Below, piece after piece: positions 10,922 through 22,226 of a DNA stretch of 64,000 nucleotides (positions are counted from its first letter, which is position 1; the number at the start of each line of letters is the position of its first letter). Origin of the DNA: Bidens hawaiensis (taxonomy: Eukaryota > Streptophyta > Magnoliopsida > Asterales > Asteraceae); assembly GCA_021521415.1 (NCBI GenBank), contig JAIQDT010000172.1, positions 2,190,501 to 2,254,500 of the forward strand. Reading direction: 5' to 3'. The notes under the pieces are model-generated. The model saw only the letters and a list, made by a program, of their open reading frames with translations, searched no databases and was not told the DNA's origin. A program made the position numbers and the translations under genes.

Positions 10922-13900
10922 TGTAACGATTCCGGCAAATCCAGGTATACCCTAGCCGGTATATACTATTTGCGTGTTATTTAATATTGATTATATGAGT
11001 TATAGCACGTTTATACGAATATATATGGTTCACAGTATGAATCATACTCAATTATATAGTGAATCGTATTGGAATTACAATCAACCAATGAACGATTATT
11101 GAAACCCGAACGAATCGGGAATTACATTATAGACGAAGTATATAATGTTTAGTGATATTTACGAAGTATTAATGCTTCGGGATAAGTAAATTATAGCACA
11201 GAAAAAGGATTTCGATTTAATGGTACGTCGGTACGCTAAACGAAACCTTTAACACCAAACCAAGCAAGAGACGATCAATCAAGCCGAAAAAGATGTGTAA
11301 TTATTAATAATATGATGTTTTAATGTCATGGGTTAAGTTTTTAAAGTTTTTTAAATCAGTTTTATATAAATTTTATGTTAACCCGAAAAACAACCATTTT
11401 AGGCTCGTTTTAAGCCGAATTACGAGTTTAAACGAGAAACGAACTGAACCAGATTATCCACAACATTATCCGGATTACACAATCCAAATGTGTGGCTAAT
11501 ATTGAACTTGTGGGGCCCCCCCCACACCACCTTTAGGCCGGCCACCCACACCCCATTACACATTACATTTTCTTTTTTTTTCACATCAACTCTCTCAATT
11601 CTCTTCATATCTTTCAAGCAACCATCTAATTCCTTGATCTCTAACCAAAATCTTCAAGGTATACTCATGTTTTAAGGCTTAAATTCTTGTTTATAACTCT
11701 ATAATCTTGAGAAAAGGAAGTTTCATGTGAAAAATGGGTGAAAACCCGAGATGAAACCGATTCTCGTGTGATCAAAGGATGTATACAAGTTATACAAAGG
11801 ATTTTGATCCAAGTAATTAGTTAAAAGAGTTTAGAATGAAATTTTACGGTTAAAATCTTGTGAAAATGAGTTTTCATGTGAAAGACGGGTGAAAACCCGA
11901 GATGAAACCGACTCTTGCATGATCAAGAGATGTATACATGTTATACAAGGGATCTTGGTCCAAGAAATGAGTAAAAAAGAGTCGAGAACGGATTTTTACG
12001 GTTAAAACATTTGTTTTTACTTAAAAACCGACACTATGAAAGAAATGGTTTGATTGTTGGTATAGTTTGCTTGGTATAGTGTTATTGTGCTTGTAAGTGT
12101 TGTATCTAGCGGCTAGCAAAGGCTAGAAACCGAGATCCTTGCGATCTAAAGCTAGAAAACACAAAATAGTTCGGTTTTCGTGTGTATATGAAATTTGGAC
12201 AGATTTTCGTGTGCTTAGAGTTGGGTCACGAAATTTCACAGAGATGATCTACACATGAAAATATGAGATCTGTGAATTTTTGGTAATTTTTGGATAAAAG
12301 ATGAATATTTGGTGAATTTAATGCTCGGTTTTGGCCAAAAATAGTGAAAATAGCTAAACATGATGAACAATTCTGGAAAATTTAAGATAAGCTTTTTATA
12401 ACATATAAAAGTCACCCAAAAAATTTGAGCTCAGTTGGAAAAGTCTAAGTAGGCTTTTCGGTGAAACGAGTTCTAGGGCTTTCTAGCTCGGTTATGGGTG
12501 AAAATGACTTGAAAAATGAGTTTTAAATTCTGGAAAAATTCCAGGGAGTTATGAGGATGGCAAGGATCATCCCAGAAAAATTTGGGATTTTTTTAAAGTG
12601 TTTTGGTATTTTTGACATATTTAGCGTTTTAATAAGATTTAAAAATAGATAAATAAATGTAAATATAAGAAAATAAATCTGGAAAAATTTTGTAAAATGT
12701 TCTTTCTGTCAAAATAAGTTTTGTGCAAAAATTCATGACCCGAGACTAAACGGGTAATTATTTGTGCTAAAAAGAACGTAAAAACAAATATTTAAAGCTT
12801 AAAACGTGTAAACCGGCAAAGTTCGCATAAGCGAGCTGACTGGTACACGAAAACTTTAAAAATGGACTATTTTCATAAATCTAAGTAAATTAGGTAAAAA
12901 TAAATCATCCGAAAATAATTCGGATGATTTGGGTAATTTTACCCGATTTTACCGTTTCCGGCACCGAAATACCGGAAACGGGCCCCACGGCCAAACGGGG
13001 TGTCAAACCGAGCTATAATTTCATCACCTTAACTAAATTGACTGTCAAACTCTAAGCAATGTCACAATCTGAGTCCTTAGAAGTGTCACGGGGGTTAACA
13101 TTGTCCCCGAATCGAGTACAGTACTGGGTTAACAATGTTCCCAGATGTACCGATTGATACGTATTTAAGTTATGGGAATTATATAGTAACGACTAGATAT
13201 TATATTACAGATCCAGGCACGTAGCTGTTCCTTATATTACTCACCGACTCACAAAAAGGTGAGTTTTCACGAGCCCCTTTTAATGAATTGTTTTAATTAT
13301 ATTTTCCCGGGGCGGAAAACATGTCTTATTTAAAGTATTTAAGTACATACCGATCGTATGGAAATACTTGTACATTTATATATATATGGTCTGATGCACA
13401 GAATATATAAAATGTTTATCATGTGTTATTGTCCTGGGGTAACATAGTTCCCAGGGGTTATTATTGTTCTGGGGTAACATAGTTCCCAGGGGTTATTATT
13501 GTTCTGGGGTAACATAGTTCCCAGGGGTTGTTATTGTTCTGGGGTAACATAGTTCCCAGGGGTTGTTATTGTTCTGGGGTAACATAGTTCCCAGGGGTAT
13601 TTATTGTTCTGGGGTAACATAGTTCCCAGGGGTTATTATTGTTCTGGGGTAACATAGTTCCCAGGAAGTTAATGGAAATGTTCTGGGGTAACATAGTTCC
13701 CAGCATGATTATATTGTTAATAAATGATTATTAAAATGATTTGTCAGTGTTTATTTAAATTAGTGAAACTCACCAACTATTCGTAGTTGACCCGTTTTCT
13801 TTACATGTTTTCTAGGTATGCCCAAGTTGGAATGATTGATATGTGCTTAACTATCTGTGCTTAACTATCTGTGCTACCTGTTGGAAGCTTGCTGCTCTAT

Positions 13901-14090
13901 GTTTTGTAATGAATTTATTAATGTCTTATCGGTAAAATATGTGTGTAACACCTAGACAGTAATGAAACTCGCAACAATGTAATATGTTAAAAATTAATGT
14001 AATGGTATTTTCCTTATAAGCAATGCTGTTGATATCAGATGTGTCTGTGGCATCCCGTGTACGTTTTCGCTGCGGTTACGGGGTGTTACA
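10922..14090 (+). repeat. Gyp-A 3' LTR
   Basis: 3169 bp, nearly identical to the 5' LTR. Differences include a 15-base tandem duplication (ttaactatctgtgc doubled at about 13846-13875), changes in homopolymer runs and scattered substitutions. It carries the same hairpin cluster and an eight-unit palindrome array. The TSD copy aaatt follows at 14091-14095. Confidence 0.95.
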
Positions 14091-14095
14091 AAATT

Positions 14096-14212
14096 GCTAA
14101 CTAATATGAGTTCTTTGAGACCGTCTTTTATTTTAGTGCCTTTAGTAAAGTAAACTTTTTAAACTTGGCCGAGATGTATCCATGTGATTTTAATTTTGAT
14201 GAAAAGGAGAAG
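14096..14212 (+). pseudogene. hAT-type transposase pseudogene, middle piece
   Basis: This 117-bp remnant lies between the Gyp-A TSD and the Gyp-B 5' LTR. One frame gives KLLTNMSSLRPSF; after a frame change, LAEMYPCDFNFDEKEK follows. Both match the stretch just before the hAT C-terminal dimerisation region in DUF4371-type transposases, and the text continues directly from 1663. Its last five bases (agaag) are the Gyp-B TSD. Confidence 0.8.
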
Positions 14213-16772
14213 TGTGACATTCGTCAATTTCGGGTCTTGTTTGTATTCGTTTATGCATTGTTTTATGCTGTAAACCGGCCCGTTTTGTAAACCGAAACTC
14301 ATGATATATAAAATATTGATTTTTATGTTACCAAATTGTTTCCAATTGTTTAATTTGAAAAACCTCTTTTACGGATTCGAAAACGGACTTAAAACGAGCA
14401 AATTATATCAAAAACGAACTTCTGAACGCGAAACGAACCACTACACGAGCTGGGCCAATCCCACCTGGGCACGCCGCGCCGCGCGACCAGAGGGCCAAGG
14501 GAGGCCGCGCAACGTCTAAAGGTCCCTGCACATATATTGCGGATTTTTTTGGTGTTTTGTGCTTTGCTTTTTTATTTAACCAACCTATTTTCATATAAAA
14601 CATAAAAGAGAACCTTGCAAAGGAGCTTTGACCCTTACCCTAAATATGCACACCCATCTTCTTTATTTTCACACTTGCCACATCTCCAAAAACTCTCTCA
14701 AAACTCCATAGATTCAAGGTTGTTATTTCTTACGTATTCTTGAAGTTTTGACTTCTCAAGTCAAACTAACTATAGTCTTCATTTTAACTTGTTCATCTAA
14801 CATTACTAACACTTGAATATGGTGGTACAACATATATATAATACACATCCCTTTTTTCCTTTGGTAGTTGCTTCTCCGGTTCCGATCGGCTAAGTTTCGA
14901 CCTCGTAAGGCAAGGCTTCATGGAGGACTTCGTGTTCTTGATATATATACACACACATAACTTGTTTGCACATACTAACCATGACTAACTTCTACTCTTT
15001 TTTTAGTTTATTTGTCATATTTATGAAGTTCTATGGTGGGGGTTTGTAGAAACTAATCTCGGTTTAACCGTAAATTGTCCAAACCGTGAACCTAACTTTT
15101 GCTTACTAGTTTTGTTTGAATAGTTGTTTAAACATGTTTAATCTTAAATTTGAGTTTCAAAAATTATTTTTACAAGTTCTTTGATATTAAGCATGTGTAA
15201 TCCATCTATGAACTCGTTGGGAGATGGAAACCAAACCAAACCGAAACTTTTGCTTTAAAGACTTGTAGTTAACTTTTTAGTTGTAAAACTTAAATAATTC
15301 TCATTTATAAATTATTATACAAGATTTATGATATTTGGGCATGTGGAGACCATCAAGGAACATATTGTGAGACGGAAATCGAACCAATCCGATTTTTACT
15401 CGCTTAAGACACACAAGTGTGTTTTTAGCTATCAAGACTTGTATATTTCTTTGAAAATAGTTTACAAGCTGATTTTAATTATTTTCTTATGTACATGGAA
15501 TTGTTGGATCCAACTTGATCTCATAACATAGTTTGGACCGAAAAAACCGAACACTCTCTTAGCGTACGTTGTTAGTTCTAAAACAATAGATCTACATACT
15601 TGGTTAAGTTATATAAAGTTTTATTGAGTTATCTCATAACACTCATTATTTTGGAAAGTTGACTTTGGGTTTGACCAATTATAAAGACCCGAACCGACAA
15701 CCCGAACACTCGTTAAAAACCCGTTTTAGTATCTTTATCCCAAAGGAACTTGCATTAGAATTTTCACACCTTATTACTTAACATAGGTTAAGTAAATATT
15801 AAGGTTAGATACTTTAACCCGATTTCGAGCAAACTTACATTTTAAAGGGTTATTATTATAAATTCTTAAATAGTTACATTATAAACCTTGAACTTTAATT
15901 GTTTAATTTTTGCAACAATTATTTTATTTAAATATCTTCAAGACAACCTTTCTAAATCCAAGATTTTCTTTTGTTTAGGCTTCATACCTTAAACTCGTTG
16001 TTCCGGCAAATCTCCAAATAATCAATATTTCAAGTTTATTACTTGAACGTGAGTAACTTCATACCCCGTATTTTTTCTTTTGTTTTGGGGGGTGACATTT
16101 CATCTTATCTAAACTAAATGTTTTTACTTGGATCTTAAACCACAAACGTTGTTGTATACTTTACTTGAATAATTGCTCGATTTGGTGTTCTATGCTTATT
16201 TGCCTATGAGTTTATCGCTTTTGGATGGTGAAACTATAAATCCTAGACCATTTGGCAACCCCTCATGGCAAGGTGTCGTTAACGTAATGCAATTAATGAT
16301 AACTATAAAATCCTAAACTATTTGGCATCCCTTTATAGTTGGGTGTCGCTAACTTGTTAGCGATAACTATTTTATCTAAGTTTATAGCTCTTATTTATTG
16401 TTTCGTATACTAGTTTTGTGGCTTTTCTTACTATATACTATTGTTGCTCAAACTTATGAATTGCTCACCAATCTTTGTGTTGACAAACTTTATTTTATGA
16501 AATGTTACAGGTTTACATCTCGGTTGATTCGATGCTTGTGGTGAAAACGAATGTCAAGACCTTTAAGTTATTAGCAAAAATGAACAATATTTGATTTGCT
16601 ATATTTTGTTATATTTTGTTGTATTTGACTTATAAATATTTGGTTAGGTGACATTTTCGATGTTGTGAAATGAAATGAGTTTGTTAAATATTGTTGCTTT
16701 AAACCGAGTCATGCGCTTATGGGCAATCGTTGCACCCCGGCATGTTCCGCCGCCTTTGGTCGGGGTGTGACA
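14213..16772 (+). repeat. Gyp-B 5' LTR
   Basis: 2560-bp LTR. A short GC-rich block lies at about 14450-14515 (cgccgcgccgcgcgaccaga). The likely promoter is at about 14634-14650. The 3' LTR copy there reads ctatatata (about 24499-24507), a good TATA box, while this copy reads ctaaatatg, so this promoter looks eroded. An imperfect duplication of about 75-100 bases (two actataaa-tcct-a-acc/ctattt blocks, each ending in a ggtgtcg-taac motif) lies at about 16228-16372. Confidence 0.93.
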
Positions 16773-17706
16773 GATTGGTATAAAAGACAATAGGATAAGT
16801 GGTTAGACGTAACGACCTAGTATTGTTATCCTTAGGGTTCTATACGTGTGCTTATACGTGTTTAATCTATAATTGATTCTTCATATCGCATGCTATTTAT
16901 TTATAAACTTGTTTAAAATTCACCAATATCCTAAATATTCACATACACACACTTTCATAGTATTTCCAAGGTATCCTTACCTTAAAACACAAAAAGTAGA
17001 TTTTCATTGTGTTTTATGGATTACAAGACTAACTTGGATCCTGTTGTTTCAAATCCCTTAAAGGTTAAGTTTATATCGGGTTTGTAGCCATCATAGAAAA
17101 CGAGACATTATAAAATGGCATTTTGACAAAGATTCCAAGGATCGAAGTTGATTTACTTACCTGGGATGGTTGAGTTATAGTGCTCGTTTTCTAGGAAATA
17201 AACCGTGTTATAAATGTCAATACTTTAAGTAGTCGAATGCGAGCGTTTCGGTCGCCATCCTAATTTTCGGTGTTAAAACAATAGATCTACGGTGGTTCGT
17301 GGACTAGTGTTTTGACATGACGTTGTATCTCGATTTATTGTGTTATTATTGTTATTTGAGTCGAAAACATGAAAAAGTAGCGGTGGTTCGTGCACATGTT
17401 TAGACTCCAACATGGTGTTTTATAAACTTTTTAGTGTTGGAATATCAAGTCATGGTGGTTCATGCACGATTTTCCGATTCTATAAATCTCAAATTTTCAA
17501 GCTTTAACCATCTCAAAATCTTTTACGTTTGTTTTCGGTCTTGTTATTTATAAACAAAGTTTTTACATTTTATTTAACACTAACATCTTCTCCTTACTAA
17601 CTCTAGGATTCACAAATCAAAAATCGAAATCTTATTTTATTTTATACACCATTATATTCATTTCCTTTTACCCAAAACTCATTCCATTTTCTTTATAAAT
17701 TTTAGC
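16773..17706 (+). other. Gyp-B untranslated leader with degraded primer site
   Basis: ttggtataaaagacaatag at about 16775 resembles the tRNA-Met primer site tggtatcagagcca with three substitutions. The rest, up to the gag ATG at 17707, shows no convincing ORF. A motif like ggtggttcgtgcac recurs at about 17290, 17380 and 17455. Confidence 0.6.
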
Positions 17707-18621
17707 ATGCCTCCGCTAAGACGCCAACCGCGCAATAACTCCACCCGACGCATGGCCGCTCTCGTCGCCAAACAAATGGCCGCTGTGATTCCTGAACTTA
17801 TAACCCAAATCCAATCCGTCCAACCCGCACCTGTTGAACCCAAACCCGCATGTTACCTACTTAAGCAATTTACTAGTGCCAACCCGTCCAAATTTCTTGG
17901 AACCAATTGTGCGACTACCTTGTTGCAATGGTTCGAATCGACCGAGAGTGTGTTCCGACATAGCGAATGCCCCTACGCAAAAAAGAAAAATTTTGCGTCA
18001 AGCATGTTTAGAGAAACCGCTCTAACATGGTGGGGTAGTGTTATGCACCTCCAAGGTTCCGATGTGGCTATGGCTCTTCCATGGGCCGATCTCAAGGCGC
18101 TTATGATGAAGAAATTCTGTCCCAAACACGAGCTCAAAAATCTTGAGGTAGAATTTTGGAACCTAAAACAAGAAAGTGGTGATAACTCCGCCTACTCATT
18201 CTGCTTCCATGAGTTGAACATCCTTGTTCCTCATTTGGTTACCCCAACCAAACGTGAAATTGATAAATACATTGGGGGTTTATCGATGCAAACCCGTGAC
18301 TCCGTCAAGAGTAGCAAGCCCGCGAACCTTGAGGAAGCCATCACATTAGCCTGTGCGCTATCGGAAAATCATGTGAAGGCGGGTACCCTAACCCTCAAGA
18401 AAACAAGTGAGAAAGTCAAGCCCGAGCCCGCACCGCAAGCCAAGGTTGAACCCGCACCACAAGCCATTAACTACTCAAAATTCTTCCCGACACAACAACA
18501 CCAACAAAAAGAAACCCAAAACCAACTACCGAACTATGCCGTCACCCAACCTCAACCACAACAACAAACCCAAGCTCCATCACAAAACCGAAAACCTTAT
18601 GTTGGAAACGCCCAGCTATGA
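17707..18621 (+). pseudogene. gag: Gyp-B gag capsid region, truncated by a stop before the zinc knuckles
   Basis: 304 codons open from the ATG. The gag core is clear: FTSANPSKFLGT, LQWFESTESVF, ALTWWGSV, FCPKHELKNLEVEFWNL and KYIGGL. Compared with Gyp-A it lacks the long Asn/Pro-rich insert near the N-terminus. The C-terminal tail is Gln/Pro-rich. A TGA at 18619-18621 ends the frame before the nucleic-acid-binding zinc knuckles, which continue in the same frame downstream. This is therefore a nonsense mutation (TGG or CGA to TGA being the likely type), not a frameshift. Confidence 0.85.
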
Positions 18622-19065
18622 AACACTTGCCAACTTCACCACCCACCAAACATGCCTTGTCGCCATTGTACCATTTGTAACCGACTTGGCCATCTCCACA
18701 CCACATGCCGATCCACCCAACGAACCCAACCTAACCAACCAAACCAACCAAGAACCTTTCCCTAAAATACCGAAAACCGATATGCACCCTACCCATCAAA
18801 CCAACCTCAACAACCCTGATCTTGCTTTAATTGTGGTGATCCAAACCATTTCTACAACAATTGCCCTCGCCTAACCTTTGCCAACCAAGCCCAAATCGTG
18901 ACCATACCTTACTACAAAACCCAAGCCTAACAAGTCCAAACCTATCAACCCCAACTCCCCCAACTCAATGCACTAATCATCCAACCCATCCAAGCAATCC
19001 AATCTCCACCTCTACCTCCCCAACAAGAACCACAAGTCAACCATGGCAACCAAGGGCGAGCTTTT
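18622..19065 (+). pseudogene. Gyp-B gag tail with two CCHC zinc knuckles, broken by in-frame stops
   Basis: Reading on in the gag frame gives two zinc knuckles, CTICNRLGHLHTTC (about 18670-18711) and CFNCGDPNHFYNNC (about 18826-18867), separated by an Asn/Gln/Pro-rich linker. Stops in the same frame (a TAA after ...TFP, a TGA after ...QQP, and a TAA after the second knuckle) are again single-base nonsense changes. The linker has strong Cys/Pro/Asn bias on the plus strand (cc-aac-caa runs), so open frames here in other registers are not genes. Confidence 0.75.
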
Positions 19066-19725
19066 ATGATGAATGCAAATCAAGCTCAAGTGGCAAACGA
19101 TGTTGTGAACGGTATGTTTTTGGTGAACTATCATTTGGCTTCTATTTTATTTGATACCGGTGCCGATAGAAGTTTTATTTCTTTAAAATTTGAGTCGAAA
19201 CTTGCGATGCCTCGAACTAAGCTTTCCCGACCGTTCTCTGTTGAAGTGGCCAATGGCAATTCTATTACCAATGATTCCGTCGTCCGCGATTGTTCTCTTA
19301 TTATTTCTACGCATAAATTCTCCATCGATCTTATCCCGATGCAAATGGGAAGTTTTGATGTCATAGTAGGCATGGATTGGTTATCTTTGCACCGTGCCGA
19401 AGTCGTTTGTTTCGATAAATTCATTCGTATTCCGCTTGTCAACGGTAAAATTCTTAAAGTCTTCGGCAACACTACTCCTAGGAGAATTAATCTCATGTCG
19501 TGTTCTCAATCGCAAAAGTACTTACGTCAAAAGTACGTTCCGTTTTTAGCCCTTTCGGTGACAAAAGACAAAAAGGAAAGGAAAATCCAAGATATTTCCA
19601 TTGTTCGTGATTTCCTCGATTTTTTCCCGATGATGTCACCGGTCTTCCTCCCGTTCGTCCGATTGAATTCCAAATCGATCTTGTGCACGGCGCGATGCCC
19701 GTGGCCAAGGCTCCTTATCGTCTAG
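19066..19725 (+). pseudogene. Gyp-B protease and start of pol
   Basis: Same frame as gag. The aspartic protease motif [16 protein letters not shown] is intact, followed by [10 protein letters not shown], the conserved C-terminal part of retropepsin-like domains in plant gypsy elements. The frame is lost at about 19630-19680, just before the RT. The RT continues in the -1 register from 19683, so one indel separates them. Confidence 0.85.
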
Positions 19726-20930
19726 CCCCGTCGGAAATGCAAGAATTATCAAACCAACTCGAAGAACATTCTGATAAAGGCTTCATTCATCCAAGCTCTT
19801 CTCCTTGGGGATCTCCCGTTCTCTTCGTGAAAAAGAAGGATGGTTCGTTTCGTATGCGCATCGATTACCGAGAACTTAACAAGCTTACTATTAAAAATCG
19901 TTATCCATTGCCACGTATCAACGACTTATTCGACCAACTTCAAGGTGTAACTTGTTTCTCCAAAATTGATCTTCGGTCGGTTTATCATCAATTGCGTGTT
20001 CGCGAAGAAGACATTCCAAAAACCACTTTCCGTACTCGATATGGACATTTCGAATTTTTGGTTATGCCCTTCGGGATAACAACTGCACGCGCGGTGTTTA
20101 TGGACCTCATGAACCGCGTTGGCAAACCACTCCGTGATAAATTCGTTATTGTCTTTATTGATGACATCCTTATCTTTTCCAAATCCAAAGACGAACATGA
20201 ACATCATTTGCGTTCCATTCTCGAGGTCCTTAGAAACGAACAACTCTATGCCAAATTCTCCAAATGTGAATTTTGGCTCGAGGAAGTTCAATTTTTAGGA
20301 CATATCGTAAACGAAAAAGGTATTCATGTTGATCCCGCTAAAATTGAGGCCGTAAAGGATTGGAAAACTCCAACGACTCCCACGGAAATTCAATCCTTTC
20401 TCGCTTTAGCTGGATATTATCGGCGTTTCATTCGAAATTTTTCCAAGATCTTTTTACCTCTTACCTCTCTCACTCATAAAGGGAAACCCTTCGATTGGGG
20501 TTCGAAGCAACAGGAAGCCTTTTGTACTCTCAAGGACATGCTTTGCAATGCTCCTATTCTAACCCTTCCCGATGGAAACGACGATTTTGTTGTATTTTGT
20601 AATGCATCCCATCAAGGTCTTGGTTGTGTTCTCATGCAACGAGGTCAAGTTATCGCTTACGCATCGAGGCAACTAAAGGTCAACGAGAAGAACTACACGA
20701 CTCACGATCTCGAACGTGGTGCCGTCGTTTTCGCTCTCAAAATCTGGAGACATTACCTTTATGGTACGAAATGTGTGGTTTTTGCCGATCATAAAAGCCT
20801 CCAACATATTTTTGACCAAAAATATCTCAACATGAGACAACGAAGATGGGCCGAATTACTTAGTGATTATGATTACGAAATTCGCTACCATCCGGATAAA
20901 GCTAATGTTTTCGTCGACGCCTTAAGTTGA
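19683..20930 (+). pseudogene. Gyp-B reverse transcriptase and RNase H
   Basis: 415 codons. RT motifs: [41 protein letters not shown] (usually GYHQ), [12 protein letters not shown] and the catalytic [11 protein letters not shown]. RNase H follows: [12 protein letters not shown], in which the usual catalytic Asp of YCDAS is Asn, then [15 protein letters not shown] and [11 protein letters not shown] (usually TDHKSL). These are two likely losses of RNase H catalytic residues. The frame ends in TGA at 20928-20930, right after VFVDALS, where the family has Ser-Arg-Lys; a CGA-to-TGA change is the simplest cause. Confidence 0.9.
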
Positions 20931-22226
20931 AAGGTTAATGTTAAATCCTTTTTGCTTCTAAGCGTTGTTGTTCAAACCGATCTTCAAATTCGTATCTTTC
21001 AAGCTCAACGTACCTCCGTCGAAGAAGGTAATATGTACGGCGAAATGTCTTGTGGAGCCGAACTTCAAATCGAAACTAAACCCGATGGTCTTTTGTACTT
21101 TCTCAATCGTTTGTGGGTTCCCGATCGCGTTGACCTTCATACTTGTATACTCGACGAAGCTCATAATTCGCGGTAATCCGTTCATCCCGGTGCGGATAAG
21201 ATGTATTTCGATCTCCGTGCTACCTTTTAGTGGCCATGTATGAAAAAGCTATGGACTTTATCACCAAATTACCCAACACTCAAAAAGGAAACGATAGCAT
21301 TTGGGTGATCATCGATCGTTTGATCAAATCTGCTCATTTCATTCCGATCCGCGAGAAGTATTCTGTCGAGCAGCTTGCTCAAATCTATGTTCGGGAAATC
21401 GTGTGCCGAAACGGTTTGCCATTATCTATCATCTCCGATTGCGATGCCCGTTTTACCTCTCATTTTTTGCGTTCACTTCAAGAAGCTTTAGGAACACGTC
21501 TCGATCTTAGCACCGCTTATCATCCTCAAACGGACGGTCAATCCGAACGTACAATCCAAAAACTCGAGGATATGCTACGAGTGTGTGTTCTTGATTTCGG
21601 TGGGAATTGGGATTCTCATCTTCCGTTCATCGAGTTCTCCTATAACAATAGCTACCACTCTAGCATTGATGTGGCTCCTTTTCAAGCTCTTTATGGTTGT
21701 AAATGTCGATCTCCGATTAGTTGGAACGAAATCGGTGAAGCTCAAATCACGGGACCTGAAATGGTCCAAGAAGCTACTGATGTGATCGATCAAATCCGTA
21801 AGAACCTCCTAGCCGCTAGAAGTCGTCAAAAGAGTTACGACGACAAACGGAGAATACCGATCGAATTTAATGTTGACGATCTTATCCTTCTAAAAGTATC
21901 TCCTTGGAAAGGGGTAGTCTGTTTCGGAAAGAAGGGTAAGCTAGCTCCTCATTTCGTTGGTCCTTTCAAAATTCTTGAGAGTGTTGGGAAAGTAGCTTAT
22001 CGACTCGAGTTACCGCAAGAACTTGCCGGTGTTCATCCGACATTTCATGTTTCGAATCTCAAAAAGTGCTTAGCCGAGGGTAATCTCCATATACCTCTCG
22101 ACGAAGTACATGTCGATGAATCGATGATTATGGTTGAACGACCTGTTGAAATCATGGATCGCAACGAGAAGAAAACCAAGCGTGGTCGTATTCGGTTAGT
22201 CAAAGTTCGATGGGAATCACGGCGTG
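20931..22226 (+). pseudogene. Gyp-B integrase, internally deleted and broken
   Basis: The RT frame reads on through a TAA at 21174 and a TAG at about 21228 to VHPGADKMYFDLR and CMKK, which is the start of the HHCC region. At about 21249 the sequence jumps directly to MDFITKLP, at the start of the catalytic core, in a different frame. Roughly 50-60 residues, including the CxxC half of the zinc finger, are therefore deleted. From there (21230-22226) the core is open: [35 protein letters not shown], then the SPWKGV...LAPHFVGPF segment. The chromodomain-like end is cut at 22226 by a solo LTR and resumes at 23952. Confidence 0.85.

Larger units (their letters stand above)
1664..14090 (+). mobile_element. 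Gyp-A: nearly complete Ty3/gypsy LTR retrotransposon (chromovirus-like), 12.4 kb
   Basis: Seen: two near-identical LTRs (1664-4817 and 10922-14090) that begin TGTAAC and end GTTACA, with a direct TSD aaatt at 1659-1663 and 14091-14095. A tRNA-Met-type primer site follows the 5' LTR and a purine tract precedes the 3' LTR. The internal region has a leader ORF, gag, and a 1292-codon gag-tail/pol ORF in the order protease, RT, RNase H, integrase, which is the Ty3/gypsy order. The LTRs differ by roughly twenty small changes by eye over about 3.15 kb, so the insertion is recent. It probably cannot act on its own because gag and pol are out of frame at about 7004. Three solo LTRs of the same family lie elsewhere in the window. 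Confidence 0.95.

Noticed and set aside
14403..14603. 66-codon antisense ORF also present at 24260-24460
   Set aside because: It is present twice only because the LTR is; no recognisable motif, and the two copies differ by changes that do not look protein-conserving.
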